Source: Sphingobium sp. (GTDB lineage Bacteria > Pseudomonadota > Alphaproteobacteria > Sphingomonadales > Sphingomonadaceae). From it: a stretch of 7,804 nucleotides of DNA. Made by a program: the position numbers and the translations under genes. Below, piece by piece: positions 1 to 6,056 of the stretch (position 1 is its first letter; each line of letters opens with the position of its first letter). The stretch is from assembly GCA_030148625.1 (NCBI GenBank), contig JASBTC010000244.1, forward strand, positions 1 to 7,804, written 5' to 3'. The notes beneath the pieces are model-generated. The model did no database searches and was not told the origin of the DNA. It saw nothing but the letters and a program-made list of their open reading frames with translations.

Positions 1-179
1 CGCGATCGGTGCTCGACCTGTCGGGGCGCTATCGCTTCAAGCTGGCGGGCGCACCCGCCAGCATCGTCGCCCGGCTGGGCAATGTGTTCAACAATTTCGG
101 CTGGCGGACCAATGCCTCGGCGGTCTTCGTCCCCAACGGGCAGCGCCGGCTGAGCGTATCGATGGCGGCCGATTTCTGA
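1..179 (+). CDS. C-terminal end of a probable TonB-dependent outer-membrane receptor (5' truncated)
   Basis: Codons run in frame from base 3 to a TGA at 177-179, giving 58 residues of a protein that begins outside the window. The segment alternates hydrophobic and polar residues as beta-barrel strands do, contains a GNVFNNFGW stretch like the 'N-x-F-(D/N)' motif near the end of TonB-dependent receptors, and finishes in SVSMAADF with a terminal phenylalanine, the usual C-terminal signature recognised by the outer-membrane BAM insertion machinery. These receptors import iron complexes, vitamins or glycans using TonB energy; the substrate cannot be read from this fragment. It has no evident functional link to the oxidase genes that follow 124 bases later. 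The family call is moderately sure, because only the last two or three strands are visible; another outer-membrane barrel protein is possible. Confidence 0.7.
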   Translation, partial: RSVLDLSGRYRFKLAGAPASIVARLGNVFNNFGWRTNASAVFVPNGQRRLSVSMAADF

Positions 180-200
180 GCCGCGCCTGGTTGAGAGCAA

Positions 201-222
201 GGCCCGGATTACCCCTCGGGCC
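201..222 (+). terminator. Possible weak terminator hairpin after the receptor gene
   Basis: A perfect 6-base inverted repeat, GGCCCG at 201-206 and CGGGCC at 217-222, encloses a 10-base loop 22 bases after the receptor stop codon. It could end transcription of the receptor gene, but no run of T follows, so intrinsic termination would be weak at best. In DNA this GC-rich a 6-base stem may also arise by chance. Confidence 0.25.
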
Positions 223-233
223 CTCGATCATCG

Positions 234-258
234 ATCGTCCCGCCGCGCGAATCGTCCC
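234..258 (+). repeat. Short direct repeat ATCGTCCC upstream of ctaB
   Basis: The octamer ATCGTCCC occurs at 234-241 and again at 251-258, starts 17 bases apart, in the only gap upstream of ctaB. Tandem 8-mers at less than two helical turns can be half-sites for a regulator, but no known operator is recognised and chance is a real alternative. Confidence 0.25.
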
Positions 259-303
259 TTCACCCTTTTCTCAAAGGCGCCTTCGGCCTATAGGCGCGCT
301 GAA
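259..303 (+). promoter_or_regulatory. Leader of ctaB: palindrome, hairpin and weak ribosome-binding site
   Basis: The leader contains a perfect 10-base palindrome AAGGCGCCTT (274-283). It also has an overlapping hairpin option, GCGCC (277-281) pairing with GGCGC (293-297) around an 11-base loop. The only Shine-Dalgarno-like bases before the ATG at 304 are TAGG (291-294, 9-base spacing), and the GG of this falls in the second arm of the hairpin. If the hairpin forms, ribosome access to ctaB could be reduced. No convincing -35/-10 pair was found; CTATAG at 288-293 resembles a -10 box but has no good partner. The structural reading is inference. Confidence 0.3.
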
Positions 304-1209
304 ATGACCCCGGCGACCTCGTTCTCCACTCCGATTCCGGCCGATTGGCGGGATTTTCTGGCGCTCACCAAGCCTTCGGTGATGCGCCTTGTGGTGTTCA
401 CCGGCCTGTGCGGCCTGCTCGTCGCGCCGGGCCATATCCATCCGGTGATCGGCTTCACCGCGATTCTCTGCATCGCGCTGGGCGCGGGTGCGGCGGGCGC
501 GCTCAACCAATGGTATGAAGCCGATATCGACGCCAAGATGAAGCGGACCCAACAGCGTCCGCTGCCCGCCGGGCGCATGGATCGCCAGTCGGCGCTCCAT
601 TTCGGCGTCGGCCTCTCCTTCTTTTCGGTGATCCTGATGGGGGTCGCGACCAACTGGCTCGCCGCCGGCATCCTGGCCGCCTCGATCCTGTTCTACGTCA
701 TCGTCTACACGATGTGGCTGAAACCCCGCACGCCGCAGAATATCGTGATCGGCGGCGCCGCCGGCGCGTTTCCGCCGTTGATCGGCTGGGCGGCGGTCAC
801 CGGCGACGTCTCGGCGATGCCCGCTTTGCTGTTCCTCATGATCTTCCTGTGGACGCCGCCGCATTTCTGGGCGCTCGCCTTGTGGGTGCGCATCGATTAC
901 GCCGCCGCCGGCATTCCGATGCTGCCCGTCGTCGCGGGCGAAAAGACGACGCGCCGCCAGATCTTCCTCTACAGCCTGCCGATGGCCGCCGCGGTGATCG
1001 CACCCTGGCCGCTCGGCCTGGCCGGCCCGATCTACGGCGTTTCGGCGATCGTGCTCACCGCCTGGTTCCTGATCCGCGCCGCGATCGTCGGATTTCGCGC
1101 AAGCGACACCGGCGACGCGATGAAGCCCGAAAAGGCATTGTTCGCATGGTCGATCCTGTACCTCTTCCTGATCTTCGGCGCGCTGGTCGCCGACCATTGG
1201 CTGTCATGA
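304..1209 (+). CDS. ctaB: Heme O synthase (protoheme IX farnesyltransferase)
   Basis: Transfers a farnesyl group from farnesyl diphosphate to heme B to form heme O, the precursor of heme A for aa3-type oxidases; it is an inner-membrane UbiA-superfamily prenyltransferase. The 301 residues match the usual family length (about 290-310) and contain many hydrophobic helices. The first prenyl-diphosphate/Mg motif is at residues 68-76 (N68, E72, D74, D76), followed by K-R-T and RPLPAGRM. The later conserved loop has HFW at H187 and a D198-Y then [10 protein letters not shown]72 stands where the E. coli enzyme has aspartate, a conservative change. The ATG at 304 gives the normal short cytoplasmic N-terminus ending in the K-P-x-V-M-x-L segment. 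The stop overlaps the next start by 4 bases (ATGA, 1206-1209). The heme A synthase CtaA that would use its product is not in the window. Confidence 0.96.
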   Translation: MTPATSFSTPIPADWRDFLALTKPSVMRLVVFTGLCGLLVAPGHIHPVIGFTAILCIALGAGAAGALNQWYEADIDAKMKRTQQRPLPAGRMDRQSALHFGVGLSFFSVILMGVATNWLAAGILAASILFYVIVYTMWLKPRTPQNIVIGGAAGAFPPLIGWAAVTGDVSAMPALLFLMIFLWTPPHFWALALWVRIDYAAAGIPMLPVVAGEKTTRRQIFLYSLPMAAAVIAPWPLGLAGPIYGVSAIVLTAWFLIRAAIVGFRASDTGDAMKPEKALFAWSILYLFLIFGALVADHWLS

Positions 1210-1334
1210 CGCCCGAGGAACAGGATCTCATCCGCAAGCGGCAGAAATCGCGTGCGATCGTCATGGGGCTGCTGCTCGTCGGCTTCGTCGTGCTGATCTA
1301 TGCGATCACCATCGCGAAACTGGCAGGTTCATGA
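1206..1334 (+). CDS. Small single-span membrane protein of the cox cluster (CoxF-like)
   Basis: A 42-residue protein starting [14 protein letters not shown], then one membrane helix at about residues 17-38 and a very short tail. A charged N-terminal cytoplasmic stub followed by a single helix is typical of the small proteins often labelled CoxF or hypothetical between ctaB and ctaG in alphaproteobacterial oxidase clusters. It overlaps ctaB by ATGA at 1206-1209 and ctaG by ATGA at 1331-1334, and has no Shine-Dalgarno of its own, so it is probably translated by coupling to ctaB. The overlaps at both ends and the helix are strong evidence that the gene is real despite its size. A role in oxidase assembly or stability is inferred only from position; no catalytic or metal-binding residue (no Cys, no His) is present. 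Confidence 0.85.
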   Translation: MTPEEQDLIRKRQKSRAIVMGLLLVGFVVLIYAITIAKLAGS

Positions 1335-1897
1335 GCAGCGCAGCTGCAACGGGCGCGCTCGAACGGGGCAAGCGCCGGACGGCGCTGTCGATGGCGATGC
1401 TCGTCACCGGCATGGTGTGCCTGGGCTATGCATCGGTGCCGCTCTATCGCCTGTTCTGCCAGGTGACCGGTTTCGGCGGCACGACGCAGCGTGCGGAGGC
1501 CGGCGCCCTGCCGACCCCGGTCGCGGGCAAGACCATCTCGATCCGCTTCGACGCGAATCACGCGCCCTCGCTGCCCTGGAGCTTCGAGCCCGAAAAGCAT
1601 GTCGAGACGATCACGATCGGCGCGCGCGACATGGCGTTCTATTCGGCGAAGAATCTCTCCGACAAGCCGGTGACCGGCATCGCCAGCTACAATGTCAGCC
1701 CGACCCAGGCGGGCAAATATTTCACCAAGATCGAATGTTTCTGCTTCTCTCAGCAGACGCTCGAGCCGGGCCAGCAGGTCCGCATGCCCGTGATCTTCTT
1801 CGTGGATCCCAAGATCCTCGACGATCCGGACGCCAACGATATCAAAGAAATCACTCTCTCCTACACCTTCTTCCCGGTGGACCCGGAAAAAGGTTGA
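1331..1897 (+). CDS. ctaG: Cytochrome c oxidase assembly protein CtaG/Cox11 (copper chaperone for CuB)
   Basis: Delivers copper to the CuB site of oxidase subunit I. The 188 residues show the Cox11 plan: short cytoplasmic N-terminus, one membrane anchor at about residues 17-37, and a periplasmic immunoglobulin-like domain. The copper-binding cysteines are visible: C43 in LYRLFCQ directly after the membrane helix, and C136 and C138 in the ECFCF motif. The conserved tail EPGQQVRMPVIFFVDP follows and the protein ends in a T-x-S-Y-T-F-like strand. Length is normal for bacterial CtaG (about 180-200). Its start overlaps the stop of the preceding small gene (ATGA). The name CtaG is also used for an unrelated Bacillus protein; this one is clearly the Cox11 type. 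Confidence 0.97.
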   Translation: MSSAAATGALERGKRRTALSMAMLVTGMVCLGYASVPLYRLFCQVTGFGGTTQRAEAGALPTPVAGKTISIRFDANHAPSLPWSFEPEKHVETITIGARDMAFYSAKNLSDKPVTGIASYNVSPTQAGKYFTKIECFCFSQQTLEPGQQVRMPVIFFVDPKILDDPDANDIKEITLSYTFFPVDPEKG

Positions 1898-1921
1898 GGT
1901 TAGGGAAAAGCCAACAAGGGT

Positions 1922-1927
1922 AAGGGA
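1922..1927 (+). promoter_or_regulatory. Ribosome-binding site of ctaE
   Basis: AAGGGA lies 8 bases before the ATG at 1936. It is the best Shine-Dalgarno in the left cluster, in a purine-rich 38-base gap (1898-1935) that also holds TTAGGGAAAA and AAGGGTAAGGG. A strong independent site before the structural subunit, while the flanking assembly genes rely on overlaps, would allow subunit III to be made in larger amount. No hairpin was seen in this gap. Confidence 0.65.
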
Positions 1928-1935
1928 CACGCCAA

Positions 1936-2784
1936 ATGGCTGGAGCGAAGAACCACGACTATCACATTCTGGCACCGAGTCCGTGGCCGATCATCGGCTC
2001 GTTCTCGGCGCTGGCCATGGCGGCCGGCGGCATCATGTGGATGCATGATGTGGCGGGCGGCGGCTGGGTGTTCCTGGCCGGCCTTGCGGGCGTGCTCTTC
2101 ACGATGTTCTCCTGGTGGTCGGACGTGATCAAGGAAGCCCATTCCGGCGACCACACGCCCGTCGTGCAGCTCCATCTGCGCTACGGCATGATCATGTTCA
2201 TCGCGTCCGAAGTGATGTTCTTCGTCGGCTGGTTCTGGGCCTGGTTCGATTTCTCGCTCTTCCCGCGGCCGATCCAATATGTCGAAGGCGCGGTCGAAGT
2301 CATGGCGACCGGCATCGGCCAATGGCCGCCCAAGGGCCTCGAAGTCCTCAACGCCTTCGAACTGCCGCTGCTCAACACGCTGATCCTGCTCTGCTCGGGC
2401 ACCACCGTCACCTGGGCGCACCACGCGCTGATCCATGGCGACCGCGAAGGGCTGAAAAAGGGCCTGTGGTTCACCATCCTGCTGGGCACGCTGTTCTCCG
2501 CCATCCAGGCCTATGAATATGCGCATGCGCCCTTCGGCTTCGGCGGCAGCACCTATAGCTCGGCCTTCTACATGGCGACGGGCTTCCACGGCTTCCACGT
2601 GCTGATCGGCACGATCTTCCTGATCGTCTGCCTGGTCCGCGCCTATCGCGGCGACTTCACGCCGCGCCAGCATTTCGGCTTCGAAGCCGCCGCCTGGTAC
2701 TGGCACTTCGTCGACGTCGTCTGGCTGTTCCTCTTCGTCGCCGTCTATGTCTGGGGCGGCTGGGGTGCGCCGGTCCACGGCTGA
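1936..2784 (+). CDS. ctaE: Cytochrome c oxidase subunit III (aa3 type)
   Basis: A structural inner-membrane subunit that stabilises the catalytic core of aa3 oxidase and supports proton uptake. The 282 residues carry seven predicted helices, as in the mitochondrial/alphaproteobacterial form. Recognisable blocks include HDYHILAPSPWP at the N-terminus, WWSDVIKEAH, RYGMIMFIASEVMFFVGWFW with the conserved membrane glutamate E92, W-P-P-x-G-L-E, LLNTLILLCSGTTVTWAHHA, GFHGFHVLIGTIFL, and the C-terminal WYWHFVDVVWLFLF. The start follows a good Shine-Dalgarno (1922-1927). The DUF983 gene begins only 4 bases after its stop. Subunits I and II, which carry the redox centres, are not in this window, so they must be encoded elsewhere or beyond the left edge. 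Confidence 0.98.
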   Translation: MAGAKNHDYHILAPSPWPIIGSFSALAMAAGGIMWMHDVAGGGWVFLAGLAGVLFTMFSWWSDVIKEAHSGDHTPVVQLHLRYGMIMFIASEVMFFVGWFWAWFDFSLFPRPIQYVEGAVEVMATGIGQWPPKGLEVLNAFELPLLNTLILLCSGTTVTWAHHALIHGDREGLKKGLWFTILLGTLFSAIQAYEYAHAPFGFGGSTYSSAFYMATGFHGFHVLIGTIFLIVCLVRAYRGDFTPRQHFGFEAAAWYWHFVDVVWLFLFVAVYVWGGWGAPVHG

Positions 2785-2788
2785 TCCG

Positions 2789-3154
2789 ATGACCTACAAG
2801 GCCCCCGACCCCGCGCATGCCGCGCTCGGGGGCCTTTGTCCGCGCTGCGGCGCGAAGACACTGTTTTCAGGCTGGGTGAAGTTCGCGCCCGCCTGCCGGA
2901 ACTGCGGCCTCGATCTTGCCCAGTTCAATGTCGGCGACGGGCCGGCAGCTTTCCTCATCATGATCGTCGGCGCGATCGTCACGATCGGCGCGGTCACGCT
3001 CCAGCTCAGCATCGAGCCGCCCTTCTGGGTCCATATCCTGCTCTGGGTGCCGCTGACGCTGGCGCTGGTGATCAGCCTGCTCCGCATCGCCAAGGCTGCG
3101 CTCGTGACGCTCGAATATCGCAACCGCGCGCGTGAAGGCCGGCTGGTCGAATGA
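2789..3154 (+). CDS. DUF983 family membrane protein with paired CxxC motifs
   Basis: A 121-residue protein of unknown function. An N-terminal zinc-ribbon-like part has two CxxC knuckles, C17/C20 (CPRC) and C36/C39 (CRNC), spaced as in rubredoxin-like metal sites. Two membrane helices follow at about 53-73 and 79-98, then a basic cytoplasmic-looking tail. This is the DUF983 plan as known in alphaproteobacteria. I chose the ATG at 2789, 4 bases after the ctaE stop; an in-frame start at 2747 would add 14 residues that lie inside ctaE and do not resemble the family. The stop overlaps SURF1 by ATGA (3151-3154). Its place between subunit III and SURF1 suggests a part in oxidase assembly, perhaps metal or redox related, but that is inferred from context alone. 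Confidence 0.9.
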   Translation: MTYKAPDPAHAALGGLCPRCGAKTLFSGWVKFAPACRNCGLDLAQFNVGDGPAAFLIMIVGAIVTIGAVTLQLSIEPPFWVHILLWVPLTLALVISLLRIAKAALVTLEYRNRAREGRLVE

Positions 3155-3738
3155 AGCGGCTTCCCCTCCTTCCCACGCTCATCGTCGCCGCCGCGATCGC
3201 GGTCATGATCGGCCTGGGCGTCTGGCAGCTCCAGCGCGCACATTGGAAGAACGGGCTGCTCGCGCAATATGCCGGCGCCGCGACGCAACCGCCGATCGCC
3301 TGGCCGGTGGTGCCGATGGCAAAGGATGCGCCGCTCTTCCGGCGCGCGACGGGCTTCTGCCTGTCGGTCGGCGGCTGGACCGCAAGCGCCGGCCGCAATC
3401 TGAAGGGCGAGGCGGGCTGGTCGCATATCGCGGCATGCCGGACCGGCGGGGCCGAAGGGCCCGGCATGCTGGTCGATATGGGCTGGTCGCGCGACAGCGC
3501 GGATCCGGCATGGCGCGGCGGCGAGGTCACCGGGGTGATCGCGCCCGACAGCAAGCACGTCATCCGCCTGATCTCCGCGACGCCGGCGCCCGGCCTCGAA
3601 CCCAGCCAGCCGCCCAATCCCGAGGACATTCCGAACAACCATCTGGCCTATGCGGTGCAATGGTTCCTGTTCGCCGCAGTGGCGGGAATCATCTACTGGC
3701 TGGCACTGAGGCGGCGGCGGCGAACATCTGCCGAGTGA
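3151..3738 (+). CDS. SURF1 family oxidase assembly protein (short form)
   Basis: SURF1 proteins bind heme A and help insert it into oxidase subunit I in the inner membrane. The 195 residues have the expected plan: a first helix at about 7-26 followed by the family motif GVWQLQR, a periplasmic domain, and a second helix at about 168-188 introduced by NNHLAYAVQWF. H164 in NNHL matches the conserved histidine implicated in heme binding in bacterial SURF1. The protein is shorter than typical family members (about 220-300); the loss lies in the periplasmic domain, where the usual conserved blocks are faint. Two cysteines, C70 and C96, lie in the periplasmic part and could form a disulfide. It starts in a 4-base overlap with DUF983 and is the last cox-related gene of the run. 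Confidence 0.9.
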   Translation: MKRLPLLPTLIVAAAIAVMIGLGVWQLQRAHWKNGLLAQYAGAATQPPIAWPVVPMAKDAPLFRRATGFCLSVGGWTASAGRNLKGEAGWSHIAACRTGGAEGPGMLVDMGWSRDSADPAWRGGEVTGVIAPDSKHVIRLISATPAPGLEPSQPPNPEDIPNNHLAYAVQWFLFAAVAGIIYWLALRRRRRTSAE

Positions 3739-3742
3739 GCTT

Positions 3743-3765
3743 GGTTGCGCGCCCGGGCGCGCACC
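3743..3765 (+). repeat. Perfect 18-bp palindrome between SURF1 and thrC
   Basis: TGCGCGCCCGGGCGCGCA at 3746-3763 is its own exact reverse complement. With one bulged T (3745) the pairing extends to GG 3743-3744 and CC 3764-3765. As RNA this would be a very stable GC hairpin beginning 4 bases after the SURF1 stop codon and ending 17 bases before the thrC start. No T-run follows, so it is not a standard intrinsic terminator. It could protect the 3' end of the cox message, attenuate read-through into thrC, or be a DNA-level site. Confidence 0.7.
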
Positions 3766-3767
3766 GC

Positions 3768-3772
3768 TAAGG
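3768..3772 (+). promoter_or_regulatory. Probable ribosome-binding site of thrC
   Basis: TAAGG lies 10 bases before the ATG at 3783, slightly far but the only Shine-Dalgarno-like stretch in the 44-base gap. It begins just after the palindrome at 3746-3763. No separate thrC promoter is evident in the gap. Confidence 0.45.
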
Positions 3773-3782
3773 CCGCGCGGTC

Positions 3783-5186
3783 ATGCGATATATCAGCACC
3801 AGGGGGAGCGCACCTGCGCTCGATTTCGAGAGCGTCACGCTCGCCGGGCTCGCCACCGACGGAGGACTGTACGTCCCGGAGAAATGGCCGTCGCTGTCGC
3901 ATGAAGAGATAGCGGGCCTCGCCGGCCTCTCCTATGTCGAGACCGCCGTCCGCGTCATGAAGCCCTTTGTCGGCGATGCGCTGGACGAGGATGCGCTGCG
4001 GACGCTGTGCACCCAGGCCTATGGCCGATTCGAGCATGACGCAGTCACCCCGCTGATCCAGCTCGATCATCGCCACTGGCTGCTCGAACTGTTCCATGGC
4101 CCCACATTGGCCTTCAAGGATGTCGCGCTCCAGCTGCTCGGCCTGCTCTTCGAACGCTTCCTGACCAATCGCGACACCCATCTGACCGTCGTCGGCGCAA
4201 CCTCGGGCGATACCGGCTCGGCGGCGATCGACGCATTGGCGGGCCGCGCCAAGGTCGACATCTTCATGCTCCATCCCGATGGCCGCGTGTCCGACGTCCA
4301 GCGTCGGCAGATGACGACGGTGCTCGCGCCTAACGTCCACAACATCGCGATCCAGGGCGATTTCGACCAGGCCCAGGCGATGGTGAAGGCGATGTTCGCC
4401 GATCCCGATTTCTCCGGGCGCTTTGCGCTGTCCGCGGTCAATTCGATCAACTGGGCGCGGCTGATGGCGCAGGTGGTCTATTATTTCTACGCCGCCGCGC
4501 GCCTGGGCGCGCCGCACCGCCCCGTCGCTTTCTCGGTGCCGACCGGCAATTTCGGCGATGTCTTCGCCGGCTATGTCGCCGCGAAAATGGGCCTGCCGGT
4601 GGCGCGGCTGATCGTCGCCACCAACGTCAACGACATCCTCCATCGCGCGCTTTCGGCGGGCGATTATTCGCAGGGCACCGTCGTGCCCACCGCGACGCCG
4701 TCGATGGACATCCAGGTCAGCTCCAATTTCGAGCGGCTGCTGTTCGACCTCAATGGCCGCAACGCCTTCGAACTCGCCGAATCGATGCGCGAATTCGAAA
4801 CCCATCGCGCGATCACGCTCACCGACCGCCAGCGCGAGGGTGCGACCGCGCTCTTCGCCAGCGCGCGCGTCGAGGGTGACGACATGCAGATGGCGATGCG
4901 CTGGGCGTGCGAGCGTGCCGGCCAGGTGATCGATCCCCACAGCGCCGTCGGCCTCGCGGCTGCCGCGCGCGCCGAGGATCTGGCGCCGGACGTGCCGATC
5001 GTCACGCTGGCGACCGCGCATCCCGCCAAATTCCCCGATGCGGTCGAGCGTGCGACCGGCGTCCGCCCGCCCCTGCCCGCGCGCATCGCCAATCTGTTCG
5101 AACGCGAGGAGCGGTTCGCGGTGCTGCCCGCAACGATGGACGCCGTGACCGGCTATATCGCCGAGCGCGCCACGCCACGGGGATGA
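3783..5186 (+). CDS. thrC: Threonine synthase
   Basis: A PLP enzyme that converts O-phospho-L-homoserine to L-threonine, the last step of threonine synthesis, in the cytoplasm. The 467 residues fit the long (E. coli/yeast type) class. The N-terminal threonine-synthase domain begins MRYISTRG and includes GLATDGGLYVPE. The PLP lysine is K112 in HGPTLAFKDVALQLLG. The phosphate-binding TSGDTGSAAIDA follows, then SVNSINWARLMAQ and SVPTGNFGDVFAGY, and near the C-terminus TLATAHPAKFPDAV. All are intact. The ATG at 3783 gives the standard N-terminus. The stop overlaps the downstream methyltransferase start by ATGA at 5183-5186. It has no metabolic link to the oxidase genes; its place behind SURF1 appears to be a lineage gene-order habit. 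Confidence 0.98.
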   Translation: MRYISTRGSAPALDFESVTLAGLATDGGLYVPEKWPSLSHEEIAGLAGLSYVETAVRVMKPFVGDALDEDALRTLCTQAYGRFEHDAVTPLIQLDHRHWLLELFHGPTLAFKDVALQLLGLLFERFLTNRDTHLTVVGATSGDTGSAAIDALAGRAKVDIFMLHPDGRVSDVQRRQMTTVLAPNVHNIAIQGDFDQAQAMVKAMFADPDFSGRFALSAVNSINWARLMAQVVYYFYAAARLGAPHRPVAFSVPTGNFGDVFAGYVAAKMGLPVARLIVATNVNDILHRALSAGDYSQGTVVPTATPSMDIQVSSNFERLLFDLNGRNAFELAESMREFETHRAITLTDRQREGATALFASARVEGDDMQMAMRWACERAGQVIDPHSAVGLAAAARAEDLAPDVPIVTLATAHPAKFPDAVERATGVRPPLPARIANLFEREERFAVLPATMDAVTGYIAERATPRG

Positions 5187-6052
5187 CGCTCGAGACCCTG
5201 ATCGCCGAACCCTGGGCCGATTACGGCCTGATCGACTGCGGTCATGGCCGCAAGCTGGAGCGCTACGGCCGCTATCGCTTCATCCGGCCGGAGCCGCAGG
5301 CGATGTGGGCGCCCGCGTCGGACGATTGGGATGCCGATGGCGAATTCGTGCCCGGATCGGATGAGGATGGCGGCGGCCGCTGGGAATTCACGAAGCCGGT
5401 GCCGCGCGAAGGCTGGACGCTGGGCTGGGACGAAGTTCGCTTCACCGCGCATTGCACGCCGTTCCGCCATCTCGGCTTCTTTCCCGATATGAGCCCGGTC
5501 TGGTCGTGGATGCGCGATCGGACCGGCGATCTGCCCAGCCCCGCGATCATGAACCTGTTCGGCTATACCGGCGTCGGCACGCTCGCCATGGCCGCTCGCG
5601 GCGGTGAGATGGTGCATGTCGACGCATCGAAGAAATCGGTCGAGGCCGGGCGCCGCAACGCCACCCTGTCGGGGCTGGCGGACCGTCCCGTGCGCTGGAT
5701 CATCGACGACGCCGCCAAATTCACCGCGCGCGAGGTCCGGCGCGGCCGCCGCTATGACGGCATATTGCTCGATCCGCCCAAATATGGCCGCGGCCCCGAA
5801 GGCGAGGTGTGGAAACTCGAAGAGGGCCTGCCCGGCCTGATCGGCGATTGCAGCCGGCTGCTCGACGCCGAATCGCGCTTCTGCTTCCTCACCGTCTATG
5901 CAGTACGCATGTCGGCGCTCGCGATCGGCGAACTGATGCGCCAGGCAATGGCCAGCCTGCCCGGCACGGTCGAGGCCGGCGAGCTCGCGGTGCGCGAGGA
6001 ACGCCGCGGCCTGCTGCTCCCCACCGCGATCTGGGCGCGCTGGTCACGGTAG
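5183..6052 (+). CDS. Class I SAM-dependent methyltransferase, RlmI-like (probable rRNA methyltransferase family)
   Basis: A 289-residue protein with a C-terminal Rossmann methyltransferase fold of the COG1092/RlmI type. SAM-binding motif I is NLFGYTGVGTLA from N124, the acidic end of strand 2 is D147 in VHVDASKKSVE, and the catalytic-loop motif is LLDPPKYGRGP with D197-P-P-K200. The segment FRHLGFFPDMSPVWSWM precedes the fold where RlmI has its K-x-G-(F/Y)-x-x-D-x-R block. E. coli RlmI is about 396 residues with an N-terminal PUA domain; here the N-terminal part is about 110 residues, rich in D, G and W, with no evident PUA. The strand expected to carry the m5C-type cysteine reads CFLTVYAV, without a T-C-S motif, so the modified base is uncertain. 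I chose the ATG at 5183, in the overlap with thrC, rather than in-frame starts inside thrC. Confidence 0.88.
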   Translation: MTLETLIAEPWADYGLIDCGHGRKLERYGRYRFIRPEPQAMWAPASDDWDADGEFVPGSDEDGGGRWEFTKPVPREGWTLGWDEVRFTAHCTPFRHLGFFPDMSPVWSWMRDRTGDLPSPAIMNLFGYTGVGTLAMAARGGEMVHVDASKKSVEAGRRNATLSGLADRPVRWIIDDAAKFTAREVRRGRRYDGILLDPPKYGRGPEGEVWKLEEGLPGLIGDCSRLLDAESRFCFLTVYAVRMSALAIGELMRQAMASLPGTVEAGELAVREERRGLLLPTAIWARWSR

Positions 6053-6056
6053 GCGC

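Noticed and set aside
271..1197. 308-codon open frame on the minus strand opposite ctaB
   Set aside because: It is rich in R, D, H, G and Q with no recognisable fold and lies wholly opposite a clear ctaB. Long antisense frames are expected when third positions are mostly G or C.
714..1205. In-frame upstream extension of the 42-residue protein inside ctaB
   Set aside because: The extension translates to arginine-rich shadow sequence; the family-like MTPEEQ start at 1206 in an ATGA overlap is much better.
1900..2778. 292-codon minus-strand frame opposite ctaE
   Set aside because: Same composition artefact; the plus strand encodes an unmistakable subunit III over the same bases.
2794..3660. 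288-codon minus-strand frame opposite DUF983 and SURF1
   Set aside because: It crosses two well-supported plus-strand genes and shows no domain-like pattern, so it is taken as a shadow.
3709..3724. GGC/CGG triplet run near the end of SURF1
   Set aside because: It encodes a short basic tail (several arginines) after the last membrane helix, which fits the positive-inside rule; not treated as a functional repeat.
3693..5021. 442-codon minus-strand frame opposite thrC
   Set aside because: Low-complexity charged translation without motifs; thrC on the other strand has every conserved block intact.
4907..5182. In-frame upstream extension of the methyltransferase inside thrC
   Set aside because: The added residues are arginine-rich out-of-frame thrC sequence; the ATG at 5183 in the overlap gives a sensible N-terminus.
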